From JAUIAS01 sp030425395 (lineage in GTDB: Bacteria > Pseudomonadota > Alphaproteobacteria > Rhodobacterales > Rhodobacteraceae): a stretch of DNA of 64,000 nucleotides. Numbering within the stretch: position 1 is the stretch's first letter; every line of letters starts with the position of its first letter. Both the position numbers and the translations under genes were made by a program. Shown one piece after another: positions 17,440 through 25,428 of the stretch. Location of the stretch: NCBI GenBank assembly GCA_043553855.1, contig CP121336.1:3472001-3536000 (forward strand), written 5' to 3'. A model generated the notes under the pieces. The model did not search any database. It saw nothing but the letters and a program-made list of their open reading frames with translations, and was not told where the DNA came from.

Positions 17440-17492
17440 TGTACCGGACTTGCGTCAGCCAGATGTTCCAGCATGGAACGCCTGCTGGTACA
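17440..17492. repeat. Inverted repeats at host/prophage border
   Basis: The outer pair TGTACC/GGTACA lies at 17440-17445 and 17487-17492. The inner pair GTTCC-agcat-GGAAC lies at 17465-17479, with CCAGC/GCTGG interleaved. The stretch lies between the last host gene and the recombinase operon, where a serine-integrase attachment site or the DUF2805 promoter/operator would be expected. The symmetry centres do not coincide, so it is only a candidate att site. Confidence 0.3.
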
Positions 17493-17528
17493 AGTCTTTC
17501 GTGTCCGGCAGCGGTAGGTTACGGCCTA

Positions 17529-17933
17529 TCACTTTAAATTGGCCGTCCTATCCGTGAACACACCCCTCACCTGCTCCTCCCAAGTCTCCCCGGCTACGAA
17601 GCACAGATCGTAGAGGCTGACCGCCGTGGCCTCGCGCCCGCAGGTCAGCCGCTTCAGCACCTCAGGGGCCAGATAAGCCAACCGCAGCTGGCGGCTGACA
17701 TGGCGCTCGGCCAACCCAACAGCCTCGGCCAGTTCCTGAATGGTAACGAACTCACCGGCCTCCATGCGCCGCCGCCAGCTCCATGCCCGGCCGATGGCCC
17801 GCAGGATGTGTGGGTCCTGCGATTGATCCTCGCTGGCCCGGTAGTCGGCAGGTGGCATGATTTTTGGCCGACCGTTCCTCTTGCGAACTGTCAGGGGGAT
17901 CAGTACGCGAATTGTGTCATCGGACCTTGTCAT
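17529..17933 (-). CDS. ParB/KorB-like HTH protein linked to serine recombinase
   Basis: A 134-residue protein with a helix-turn-helix resembling the ParB/KorB type (ELAEAVGLAERHVSRQLRLAYLAPEV, about residues 67-95) in a basic background. It starts inside the recombinase stop codon (4-base overlap), so it is made together with it. It may be a recombination directionality factor or a DNA-binding accessory of the recombinase; no direct evidence separates these. Confidence 0.7.
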   Translation of the reverse strand: MTRSDDTIRVLIPLTVRKRNGRPKIMPPADYRASEDQSQDPHILRAIGRAWSWRRRMEAGEFVTIQELAEAVGLAERHVSRQLRLAYLAPEVLKRLTCGREATAVSLYDLCFVAGETWEEQVRGVFTDRTANLK

Positions 17934-19258
17934 TCAGCCGCCTCCATTCTGCGCGGCGCGACCATCTCGCGAACGACGCCCGCAATACCTTCGCGGCGAA
18001 TGTCGACCTCGAGCCCGGCCGTGGTGACCGTAACGCGCCGCACCAGCAACTGGATGATGCGGGCCTGCTCGGCAGGGAACAGTTGCGACCAAAGCGCGCT
18101 GAACGCATGCAATTCCGCGATGGCGTCAGCTTCGGAAACACCGCCGCCATCACGTTTCAGGGCGGCGAGAACCTGCGTGACGACCTCGGGCATCTGCAGA
18201 ATGCGGCGGACCTCGGTCACGACCGCGTCCTCGACCATTCCAGCCGCCAGTCGCATCGGGGCGGTCTCTTCGCCTGTCTCGCGGTTCCGGATGACGTCCA
18301 TTGACACATAGTAGCGGTAAAGCTTCGCGCCCTTCTTGGTGCTTGTGGGGGTCATGGCAGCGCCGGTGTCGCTGAAGATCAGCCCTTTCAAGAGAGCGGG
18401 GGTCCGCGACCGGCTGTTATTTGCACGTTTGCGCGGGCTTTCCTGCAGGATGGAGTGGGCCCGATCCCAGAGGTCGTCGTCGATGATGGCGTCGTGCTCG
18501 CCGGGATAAGCCTTACCCTTGTGGACGGCTTCACCACGATAAACGCGGTTGTTCAGGAGCCGATAGAGGTAGCCCTTGTCGATCAGCGTACCCTGCTTGT
18601 TGCGGAAGCCGTCGTGGCGGAGTTCGCGTGCCAGAACCGTGGCGGACCCGAGTTCGACAAACCGCTCGAAGATGTGACGAACCGATGCGGCCTCGGCATC
18701 GTTCACCAACAGTTTGCGATCCTGCACATCGTAGCCGAGGGGCACGTAGCCGCCCATCCAGATCCCGCGTTTGCGGGACGCGGCCACCTTGTCACGGATG
18801 CGCTCACCGATGACCTCGCGTTCAAATTGGGCGAAACTGAGCAGGATGTTCAGCGTCAGCCGTCCCATCGAGGTGGTGGTGTTGAACGACTGCGTGACCG
18901 ATACAAAGGTGACGCCGTTGCGGTCGAAGATCTCGACCAGCTTGGAGAAATCCATCAGCGATCGCGACAGACGGTCGATCTTGTAGACCACAACCACGTC
19001 GATCAAACCATCGTCGATGTCCGTCAGAAGTTGCTTGAGGCCGGGTCGTTCGAGATTGCCACCAGAGAACCCGCCATCGTCGTAACGTTCGCGGGTGGCG
19101 ACCCAACCCTCGGACCGCTGGCTGGCAATGTAGGCTTCGCAGGCCTCCCGCTGGGCGTCGAGGGTGTTGAACTCCATGTCGAGCCCTTCTTCGGTCGACT
19201 TGCGGGTGTAGATGGCGCAGCGCAGGCGACGGTTGGGGCGGGCGTTGATGTCCATCAT
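17930..19258 (-). CDS. Large serine recombinase (phage integrase)
   Basis: A 442-residue serine recombinase. The N-terminal resolvase domain has the catalytic Ser21 in IYTRKSTEEG, followed by YDDGGFSGGNLERPGL and VYKIDRLSRS (active-site Arg residues). A Recombinase domain follows (GYVPLGYDV, then YRLLNNRVYRGEAVHKG). The zinc-ribbon position reads GLIFSDTGAAM, without the usual Cys pair, and the protein is shorter than many large serine integrases. It is flanked and overlapped by the HTH gene and the DUF2924 gene. Likely integrates and excises this prophage. Confidence 0.92.
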   Translation of the reverse strand: MMDINARPNRRLRCAIYTRKSTEEGLDMEFNTLDAQREACEAYIASQRSEGWVATRERYDDGGFSGGNLERPGLKQLLTDIDDGLIDVVVVYKIDRLSRSLMDFSKLVEIFDRNGVTFVSVTQSFNTTTSMGRLTLNILLSFAQFEREVIGERIRDKVAASRKRGIWMGGYVPLGYDVQDRKLLVNDAEAASVRHIFERFVELGSATVLARELRHDGFRNKQGTLIDKGYLYRLLNNRVYRGEAVHKGKAYPGEHDAIIDDDLWDRAHSILQESPRKRANNSRSRTPALLKGLIFSDTGAAMTPTSTKKGAKLYRYYVSMDVIRNRETGEETAPMRLAAGMVEDAVVTEVRRILQMPEVVTQVLAALKRDGGGVSEADAIAELHAFSALWSQLFPAEQARIIQLLVRRVTVTTAGLEVDIRREGIAGVVREMVAPRRMEAAE

Positions 19259-19758
19259 GTTTCCTCCCGCTTGCGTTCACGTAGACCGAAGAAGCGGTAG
19301 CCATTCCAGCGCGTTCCGGTGATGGCGCGGGCGACGGCCGAGAGCGATTTGTATTTGCGGCCCTGCAAGTCGAAGCCGTCTGACAGCACGGTCACGGTGT
19401 GTTCGACGCCGTCCCATTCCCGGATGAGCTTCGTGCCTGTCACTGGATTGCGTGGGTCGGCAATCTGGTTCTTACGGCGGGCGAGACCTTCGACCTCATC
19501 AGCCAGCAGATCGAGCATCCGGCGTGTTTGCCGATCGGGGCCGCCGTAGGTCAGTTCCTGGATACGATAGGCAATCCTCAGTTCGAGAAACGCACGGCTG
19601 TTGTTTGGCGCTGAGGTGCCGAGGAGCTTTTCCCATTCGGCTTTCAACTCTTTGACGGACATGGCCTTCAAGGCGGCCAGGCGGGCCAGGACGGTTTGAT
19701 CCAGATTGGGGTCATGCCCGGGCTGCGCTGGCGTTATCTTATTGTGATGCTTCATCAA
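19255..19758 (-). CDS. DUF2924 domain-containing protein
   Basis: A 167-residue protein of the DUF2924 family, shown by LKAEWEKLLGTSAPNNSRAF, LRIAYRIQELTYGG, GTKLIREWDGVEHTVTVL and the C-terminal SLSAVARAITGTRWNGYRFFGL. Such proteins travel with large serine recombinases in alphaproteobacterial prophages. Overlaps of 4 and 20 bases join it to the recombinase and to the small upstream gene. The function is unknown; a role in DNA binding or recombination control is inferred from the context only. Confidence 0.88.
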   Translation of the reverse strand: MMKHHNKITPAQPGHDPNLDQTVLARLAALKAMSVKELKAEWEKLLGTSAPNNSRAFLELRIAYRIQELTYGGPDRQTRRMLDLLADEVEGLARRKNQIADPRNPVTGTKLIREWDGVEHTVTVLSDGFDLQGRKYKSLSAVARAITGTRWNGYRFFGLRERKREET

Positions 19759-19987
19759 TTCCTCCTACCGGCAAACGTTTTGTACGACGACCACCGCTCT
19801 TTCGGGGCGAGAAGTCCACGAAACTGTCTCCGTGTTCAGCAGATAAATCGCTGGACTGGTCGACGTTCAGTCGAACCACAGCTGCGGCCAGGATGCGGCC
19901 AATTTCTTCGAGGCGCGCGTCGGATGACATGCGCTCAGGGCATAGGGGATTGGGCCCCGAAACCGGGGTTGCAGTGATGCTGTTCAT
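19739..19987 (-). CDS. Small protein of recombinase operon, unknown
   Basis: A small protein of 82 residues when started at the ATG at 19987; a GTG at 20011 would add eight. It has a central amphipathic helix (ARLEEIGRILAAAVVRLN) and a basic C-terminal tail (PRKSGGRRTKRLPVGG). It overlaps the DUF2924 gene by 20 bases and appears to be the first gene of the recombinase operon. No family is recognised. Confidence 0.65.
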   Translation of the reverse strand: MNSITATPVSGPNPLCPERMSSDARLEEIGRILAAAVVRLNVDQSSDLSAEHGDSFVDFSPRKSGGRRTKRLPVGGIDEASQ

Positions 19988-20097
19988 GGGAGCGTCTTTC
20001 TGGTTTGCCACTCAGAATGAAGCGCCTTGAGAGCCAAAATTCAAATAAAAACAATGACCTGTCGTGGTCGCGGGCAGCTCTGCGTATTCAATGGTGT

Positions 20098-22308
20098 TTA
20101 AGTCGGCAAAGGGCTTTTATGAGAGTGCAGTGTCTCATCACCGCTCAGCCACTCATCGAGCTTGGACCAGCGGCGTCGCCCAGAGATATTCTTCACCGCA
20201 ATTGCCACAGCCTTTTTCTGGCCGACCAAAACCACGAGTTTTTTCCCGCGAGTGACGCCTGTATAGATCAGATTGCGCTGCAACATGGCGTAGTGCTGGG
20301 TCATCACGGGTATGACGACAGCGGGGTACTCAGATCCTTGGCTCTTGTGGATCGTGGCGGCGTAGGCCGGCACCAAAGTGTCGAGTTCCCCAAAGACGAA
20401 TGTGACTGTCCGCTCGTCGAAATTTACTGCGACTTCGCCCTCATCAAGATCGACGTCCTCGATCATACCGATATCGCCGTTGTAGACGTCTTTGTCGTAA
20501 TCGTTCTCGATTTGCATGACCTTGTCGCCGGGAGCAAAGGTCCAACCGAAACGCTCGACCTTCTTCTCTCCCGCAGGGTTCAGTGCGGCCTGCAGTTCTA
20601 TGTTGAGGGAACGCGCGCCGACACCACCACGGTTCATAGGGCAGAGAACCTGAACATCCTTGATCGGATCGAACCCAAATTTGCGCGGGATACGCTTTGA
20701 CACCAGTTCCACAATGCGCGGCACGGCCTGCTCAGGGTCGGTGGCCGGTACGAAATAGAAATCCGTATCGCCCTCAGGTGGGGTCAGATCAGGCAGACGA
20801 CCGGCGTTGATTGCGTGCGCGGTGGTGATGATCTTGCTCTGTGCGGCCTGCCGAAACACTTCGGTCAAGCGCACCACGGGAACAGCCCCGGACTCGATAA
20901 TGTCGGCTAGTACCTGACCGGGACCAACCGACGGCAGCTGATCGATATCTCCGACGATCAGAAGAGCCGCATGGCTCGGCACAGCCTTCATGAGCGATTG
21001 CATCAATGACACGTCGACCATCGAGCTTTCATCCACGACGAGCAAGTCGCACTCGAGCGGGTTTTCGTCGTTGCGCTTGAACCCGAAGGACTTGGGATCG
21101 AACTCCAGCAGTCGGTGGATCGTCTTGGCCTCCATGCCGGTGGCTTCGGTCATCCGTTTTGCCGCGCGGCCGGTGGGGGCGCAGAGAAGCAAGTTGACTG
21201 ATTTCGCTGCGAGAATGCGCAGGATTGAGTTCACAATCGTGGTTTTACCGACGCCAGGGCCACCGGTGACCACCATTGTCTTGGAGCGAAGTGTGATCCG
21301 TATGGCTTCGGCTTGGCTGGTTGCGAGCGTGAGGCCTGTCTTCTGCTCGATCCAGGGTCGGGCCTTGTCGGCATCGATATCTGGCCATGGTAGGGCGCCC
21401 GTGCTGATACGTTTGAGCTGCTCAGCGATGCCGCGCTCTGCGAGGTAGAGGCCGGTCAAGAAAATGCAGTCCGTTTCATCAACACAATCGGCTGTTACGG
21501 TTTCCTCAGCAAGTTCCTCGGCGAGGGCGCTTTCGATCAAGGGCGGTGGGACCTCGAGCAGTTTGCCTGCCAGACCGATCAATTCTCTGCGTGGCAGGCC
21601 GCAATGCCCATCGCCCATGGCCTCCGTCAACGCGAAGGAAATTCCCGCCCGAACCCGGATCATCGCCGTCTTCTCGATCCCAAGCTTCTCTGCGATCAAA
21701 TCCGCCGTACGGAACCCGATCCCACGAATGTCTTTGGCGAGGCGGTAGGGGTTCTCGCTCATCACCTGGACGGCATCTGTGCCGTAGGTCTTGAAGATGC
21801 GCACTGCGCGTGCGGTTCCCACCCCATGTTCGTGTAGGAACACCATGATTTCGCGGATCACCTTTTGATCTGCCCAGCCGGCGGTGATTTTATCGGCGCG
21901 CTTGGGGCCGATGCCCTCCACGTCGCGTAACCGTTCGGGCGATTCTTCGATGATATCGAAGACGTCGTTGCCGAACATCTTGACCAGACGCTTGGCATAA
22001 ACAGGCCCGATGCCCCGGATCATGCTGGAGCCGAGGTATTTCTCTATGCCGTCCAGAGTGGAAGGCGCATGTGTTTTTAGGAAATGCGCTTTGAACTGAA
22101 GGCCGTGGTTTCGGTCATTGATCCAGGTGCCGGAGGCGGTAATCCACTCTCCTGCAAAAATCATAGCCGCATGGCCCACGGTGGTGACCAGGTCACGATG
22201 ACCGCGCGCCTTGACGCGCAGCACGCAAAACCCGCTTTCTGTGCTGTGGAAAGTCACCCGTTCCACAAGGCCAGCAAGGACCTCGGTTTCAGCCGTCGCC
22301 TTGCTCAC
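20098..22308 (-). CDS. recD2: ATP-dependent DNA helicase, RecD2-like
   Basis: A 736-residue SF1B 5'-3' helicase of the RecD2 type. An N-terminal OB-like region is followed by tandem helix-hairpin-helix motifs (IRGIGPVYAKRL, VEGIGPKRADKI, IRGIGFRTAD). Walker A GGPGVGKTT is at 349-357, motif II is VVDESSMVD, motif III is GDIDQLPSVGPGQ, and SH3 and motif V/VI segments include TIHKSQGSEYP and YTGVTRGKK. The length equals the family norm. It starts with GTG overlapping the upstream small gene (GTGA). In a phage it probably serves replication or recombination. Confidence 0.92.
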   Translation of the reverse strand: MSKATAETEVLAGLVERVTFHSTESGFCVLRVKARGHRDLVTTVGHAAMIFAGEWITASGTWINDRNHGLQFKAHFLKTHAPSTLDGIEKYLGSSMIRGIGPVYAKRLVKMFGNDVFDIIEESPERLRDVEGIGPKRADKITAGWADQKVIREIMVFLHEHGVGTARAVRIFKTYGTDAVQVMSENPYRLAKDIRGIGFRTADLIAEKLGIEKTAMIRVRAGISFALTEAMGDGHCGLPRRELIGLAGKLLEVPPPLIESALAEELAEETVTADCVDETDCIFLTGLYLAERGIAEQLKRISTGALPWPDIDADKARPWIEQKTGLTLATSQAEAIRITLRSKTMVVTGGPGVGKTTIVNSILRILAAKSVNLLLCAPTGRAAKRMTEATGMEAKTIHRLLEFDPKSFGFKRNDENPLECDLLVVDESSMVDVSLMQSLMKAVPSHAALLIVGDIDQLPSVGPGQVLADIIESGAVPVVRLTEVFRQAAQSKIITTAHAINAGRLPDLTPPEGDTDFYFVPATDPEQAVPRIVELVSKRIPRKFGFDPIKDVQVLCPMNRGGVGARSLNIELQAALNPAGEKKVERFGWTFAPGDKVMQIENDYDKDVYNGDIGMIEDVDLDEGEVAVNFDERTVTFVFGELDTLVPAYAATIHKSQGSEYPAVVIPVMTQHYAMLQRNLIYTGVTRGKKLVVLVGQKKAVAIAVKNISGRRRWSKLDEWLSGDETLHSHKSPLPT

Positions 22309-22550
22309 TCAACGGCCTTGATTACCGAGCTTTGTTTGCGTGCGAGGTCTGCCATGGCTTTGTCAAATTCAGATCGGGGCAGATTGACCAAGGCAAAGCG
22401 CCTCTTATGCGAGGGTCGGTCATCATCTACAGCCTCGAGGACCAACTCCACGTTTTGATCGTTGGCAAAGAGTTCAACGGTGAGTTTGGCGTCCTCGAAA
22501 TCGACTTCATGACGACGGCCGTTGTTGCTGCGAATAATGACATGGCTCAT
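22305..22550 (-). CDS. Small phage protein, unknown
   Basis: An 81-residue protein beginning MSHVIIRSNNGRRHEVDFED, chosen because GGGAG lies about 7 bases upstream of the ATG at 22550; a longer frame would run into the repressor gene. It is acidic and strand-rich in its first half and ends with a helical, Lys-containing tail. It is sandwiched between the repressor gene and recD2, with a GTGA overlap to the latter. No family is recognised. Confidence 0.7.
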   Translation of the reverse strand: MSHVIIRSNNGRRHEVDFEDAKLTVELFANDQNVELVLEAVDDDRPSHKRRFALVNLPRSEFDKAMADLARKQSSVIKAVE

Positions 22551-22551
22551 T

Positions 22552-23229
22552 TTAGATCTCCCTCGCAAACCAGCGGATACGTCCGACAATATGAACCTCA
22601 TCGACGGTACGTTCATAAGGACTGTAGAGTGGATTGTCGGAAATGACCCGCACGGCTGCGGGATCGCTGCTCGGAATATGCTCAAGCCGTTTGGCGACAA
22701 GTCCCATCCCGTCGTCTAGCACGAAGATGCCGGGTGGGTTTGGTGCCTTGCGCGCCATATCGACCAGCACCGCATCGCCGCTCAGTAGGGTCGGCGCCAT
22801 GCTGTCACCCGCCACATGCATGATGCGCAGCTGCGACGGACTAGCCCTGAGGCTGCCTTTTATCCACGAGCGGCGGAAGTGATAGGCGCGACCGGGAGTG
22901 TCGCGGTCCTCGACCACTACCGCGCCGCCGCCCATCGAGGGCCGCGGGCTGGCATGCGCGATTGCAACAAAGGCGTCATCGGGATTGTCGATAAAGGGGG
23001 GCTTGCCATCCACGTCCCCAAACCCGTGTATCAGCCAGTCCCGGTCCACCTTCAGGACAGCCGCAACCTCTGCGAGTTTCTCGATCCCCGGTCGTGTCGA
23101 GCGTCCGCGTAGGATGTCGTAGACGAAGGAGCGATTGACACCGGCCATCTCTGCGACGTGCGCCGGGCTGAGGCCGAGTTGATCGGCACGGGCGCGCAGG
23201 CGGTCGGCGAGGGTATGGTGCTCGGTCAT
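22552..23229 (-). CDS. Phage repressor, HTH plus S24 (LexA/CI-like) peptidase domain
   Basis: A 225-residue repressor. The N-terminal Cro/CI-type HTH is AHVAEMAGVNRSFVYDILRG (about residues 23-42). The C-terminal S24 autoprotease has catalytic Ser143 in GDSMAPT and Lys180 in GLVAKRLE. It is expected to bind operators as a dimer and be cleaved on RecA activation, releasing the prophage. The ATG at 23229 follows a GGGGAA site; the longer frame lacks similarity. The divergent direct-repeat operator lies immediately upstream. Confidence 0.92.
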   Translation of the reverse strand: MTEHHTLADRLRARADQLGLSPAHVAEMAGVNRSFVYDILRGRSTRPGIEKLAEVAAVLKVDRDWLIHGFGDVDGKPPFIDNPDDAFVAIAHASPRPSMGGGAVVVEDRDTPGRAYHFRRSWIKGSLRASPSQLRIMHVAGDSMAPTLLSGDAVLVDMARKAPNPPGIFVLDDGMGLVAKRLEHIPSSDPAAVRVISDNPLYSPYERTVDEVHIVGRIRWFAREI

Positions 23230-23250
23230 GTTTTCCCCAAGGGGCTGTGG

Positions 23251-23289
23251 ATATAATAGGATAAAATAGGATTGATCCGATCCCGTCAA
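23251..23289. promoter_or_regulatory. Repressor promoter and direct-repeat operator
   Basis: Two perfect copies of AATAGGAT lie at 23255-23262 and 23265-23272, 10 bases apart, so on the same DNA face. On the minus strand a sigma-70-like promoter reads TTGACG (23289-23284), a 17-base spacer, then TTTTAT (23266-23261), so the repeats cover the -10 element. This fits autoregulation by the S24 repressor and control of the divergent gene. Confidence 0.5.
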
Positions 23290-23340
23290 GAAATTAGAAC
23301 AAAGTATAAACATTTGGCGGTGGGATTCGAGGGGGTGTGC

Positions 23341-24024
23341 GTGCGTATCGACAAGGTATATTTCACGCTCCCCGAAGTTCTTGAGCGCTGGTGTGTTTCG
23401 GAGGCAGACGTCATCTATCTTGCCGAGAATGACGGGCTACGTCTCTCGGTTCGAGTTTTTGGCTTGCCGATAGAATTCGGCAACTACGAGGAATGCGGGG
23501 ATGGACAGGCTTGCCGGGTGCCGTGGGAGCAAAGCCAGTACAACGGATTGCTCGACCTTCATGCCCGGGACGCGTTCGAACTTTTCCGCTGTGGTGAACT
23601 TCATGTGAGCGCCTTCCGAACACCTCGAGCCGACTACGCCGAGATCGTTGGTGACGCCACGCCGGTCTTCGTCATGATCGGTGATCTTCTCATAAGGCGC
23701 GAAGAACGGGACCGCATCGAGCTTGCGAATGGGTTCAGTGCGGGGGATTCAACGGTGGAAGAACCCACGTTTATCGCGTCGGCGGATTACCAAGAGGTCC
23801 GGTGCAACGGGTGCTGTTTCAAGCTTGGCCCCATTCAGGCGGAAGTGATCCGCGCACTACATGACGCCGCGGTGTCAGGTGAGCCATGGCAGAACGGGAA
23901 AGCCGTTTTGTCCGGGGCGGGATCGAAAAGCCTGCGGATGGCTGATGTCTTCAAATCCCAGGCGAAATGGCGGCACCTGATCCGCTCGGATCGCCGGGGT
24001 GGATACCGACTCAACCTCGATTGA
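23341..24024 (+). CDS. Phage early protein of unknown function, divergent from repressor
   Basis: A 227-residue protein. The start is taken as the GTG at 23341 because GAGGGGG lies 5 bases upstream; a TTG at 23272 would add 23 residues overlapping the operator. The N-terminal part (FTLPEVLERWCVSEADVIYLAENDGLRL) looks like an HTH that chooses DNA. The C-terminal ~60 residues (LGPIQAEVIRALHDAAVS, then a segment with SLRMADVFKSQ) look like a second winged-helix. It is controlled from the repressor operator region, so it may be an early regulator. The family is not recognised by name. Confidence 0.75.
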   Translation: MRIDKVYFTLPEVLERWCVSEADVIYLAENDGLRLSVRVFGLPIEFGNYEECGDGQACRVPWEQSQYNGLLDLHARDAFELFRCGELHVSAFRTPRADYAEIVGDATPVFVMIGDLLIRREERDRIELANGFSAGDSTVEEPTFIASADYQEVRCNGCCFKLGPIQAEVIRALHDAAVSGEPWQNGKAVLSGAGSKSLRMADVFKSQAKWRHLIRSDRRGGYRLNLD

Positions 24025-24070
24025 TTCGTACCAAGCGCGTACCGGCCGTCCTCGGGTGAGGGATGGAGAA

Positions 24071-24185
24071 GGGGATGGGTGGGGGATGGAAGGGGATGCC
24101 CCTCCATCCATCTCGCGTAATCCCCTTCGCAATAAGGGATAAGTCATCCCCTTCTGCATCCCCCGCTGCTCCCCACGACATCCCC
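24071..24185. repeat. Iteron-like array of GGGGATG heptamers
   Basis: GGGGATG occurs at 24071-24077, 24082-24088 and 24092-24098. Its reverse complement CATCCCC occurs at 24145-24151, 24157-24163 and 24179-24185. The spacings (11, 10, 12 and 22 bases) follow the helical repeat. The two half-arrays face each other around a centre near 24128. The array sits between two early genes. It may be an operator cluster for an early regulator or an initiator-binding region. No gene fits in the 212-base gap. Confidence 0.55.
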
Positions 24186-24236
24186 CACCTGAATTTCGCA
24201 TGTTCTCCTCAACGACGATGATGAGGAGACACACCG

Positions 24237-24554
24237 ATGATGCAGAAACATTGCCTGAACCAGAAGGAGCTCGCCCGTCGATGGGGCTTGTCGCACCGCA
24301 CGCTGGAACGCTGGCGCTATACCGGTGAGGGCCCAGCTTTTCTAAAGCTTGGCGGGCGCGTGCTCTACCGCTGCGTTGAGATTGAAGCGTTCGAAGAGAG
24401 CCAGTTGCAGCGGGCGAAAGCCGTTAGCGCAGCTGTCACTCGGGCTGGAGTGCGCGAAGCAAACACTTTCGCATCCGCCTCCCGGCTCTCCAGCACATAC
24501 TCGCAACTCACGGCACCGATCCCTGCTGGGACGATGTCGCGGCGACCTGAGTAG
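24237..24554 (+). CDS. AlpA/excisionase-like helix-turn-helix protein
   Basis: A 105-residue protein with an N-terminal MerR-like/AlpA-type HTH (NQKELARRWGLSHRTLERWR, then LKLGGRVLYRCVEIEAFEE) in the first 60 residues and a low-complexity Ser/Ala-rich tail. AGGAG lies 8 bases before the ATG at 24237. Proteins of this kind act as excisionases or transcriptional regulators; the position next to the GGGGATG array suggests it may bind there. It is the first gene of the long rightward early operon. Confidence 0.75.
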   Translation: MMQKHCLNQKELARRWGLSHRTLERWRYTGEGPAFLKLGGRVLYRCVEIEAFEESQLQRAKAVSAAVTRAGVREANTFASASRLSSTYSQLTAPIPAGTMSRRPE

Positions 24555-24572
24555 AGGGGAAAGGAGCAGATC

Positions 24573-24914
24573 ATGTTCATGCCCACCACACCCTTCATCA
24601 CGGTTCGCGCCAGCCGGCCGCTGTCCGAGATCGAGTTCTGCGCCTGGGTGGCCCAAGCAGTGCCAGGCGACCGTCTGGAATACCACCGCGGTCATCTCGC
24701 GGTGGATGCCGACAAGGTCACGTCGGATTTGGACCCGAATGCCCGCGCTGAACTGGCGTGTCTACGAGACCGTGCCTTCTGGAGCGAAGAGGCAGGTCTC
24801 GTGCACCTCGTTCAAGAGCGGCTGGGTCCCGACCTCTTTTCCTATCAGGCCATCGCCCGTCCCAAGACATCCCACACCGAAAAGGCCGTCGCGCAGCTTG
24901 CTGCTGCCGCCTGA
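24573..24914 (+). CDS. Phage protein of unknown function
   Basis: A 113-residue protein preceded by AAAGGAG at good distance. Its charged central region (LEYHRGHLAVDADKVTSDLD) is followed by a helical region and an Ala-rich end. It lies in the early operon between the AlpA-like HTH and a coiled-coil protein. No family is recognised. Confidence 0.7.
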   Translation: MFMPTTPFITVRASRPLSEIEFCAWVAQAVPGDRLEYHRGHLAVDADKVTSDLDPNARAELACLRDRAFWSEEAGLVHLVQERLGPDLFSYQAIARPKTSHTEKAVAQLAAAA

Positions 24915-24939
24915 CCCATCCCCCCGAAAAGGAGACCCC

Positions 24940-25428
24940 ATGAGTTATCCCCAAAACACCCCGAGCGTGGATGACATGCTCGACATGCCGACCGGTGACC
25001 TGGCGCAGATGCCCGTAGAAATGCTGGCCGCCCTGCAAGCTGAGCTGGATCACGCGACCAAGACTCTGAAATCGGCCACGGCCCGGCTGAATACGGCCCT
25101 CGAAGTTCGCTACGCCACCCGCGCCGCCGAAGCGCGCCGGGCCTGCGGCAAGGACACCGGCACGGTGCGGCTCGCGGATGGTGATTACACCGTCGTGGCA
25201 GATCTGCCCAAACGCGTCGACTGGGATCAGGAAAAGCTGGCGGCCATGGTCGCGCGCATCCGCGCTGCAGGCGACGACCCCGCCGAATATGTCGACATCA
25301 CCTTCAAGGTGTCAGAGCGCAAATACACGGCCTGGCCTGATGCAATTCGCGAGGGCTTTGAGCCGGCACGCACAGTGCGCACCGGCACGCTGAAGGTCGA
25401 GATTGTCCCGCAGGAGGGCGATCAATGA
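24940..25428 (+). CDS. Phage protein with N-terminal coiled coil, unknown
   Basis: A 162-residue protein; the ATG at 24940 has AAGGAGA upstream, and an overlapping longer frame is discarded because its N-terminal part is a shadow of the previous genes. Residues about 20-65 form a likely coiled coil (LAALQAELDHATKTLKSAT). The rest is a mixed domain (DYTVVADLPKRVDWDQEKLA, VDITFKVSERKYTAWP). The stop overlaps the next gene (ATGA). Possibly a host-takeover or replication accessory; the function is unknown. Confidence 0.75.
   Translation: MSYPQNTPSVDDMLDMPTGDLAQMPVEMLAALQAELDHATKTLKSATARLNTALEVRYATRAAEARRACGKDTGTVRLADGDYTVVADLPKRVDWDQEKLAAMVARIRAAGDDPAEYVDITFKVSERKYTAWPDAIREGFEPARTVRTGTLKVEIVPQEGDQ

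Noticed and set aside
23288..23315. A second LexA-like box near GAAC-N7-AAAC by the repressor
   Set aside because: It misses one of the two half-sites (AAAC for GAAC), so it is not convincing.
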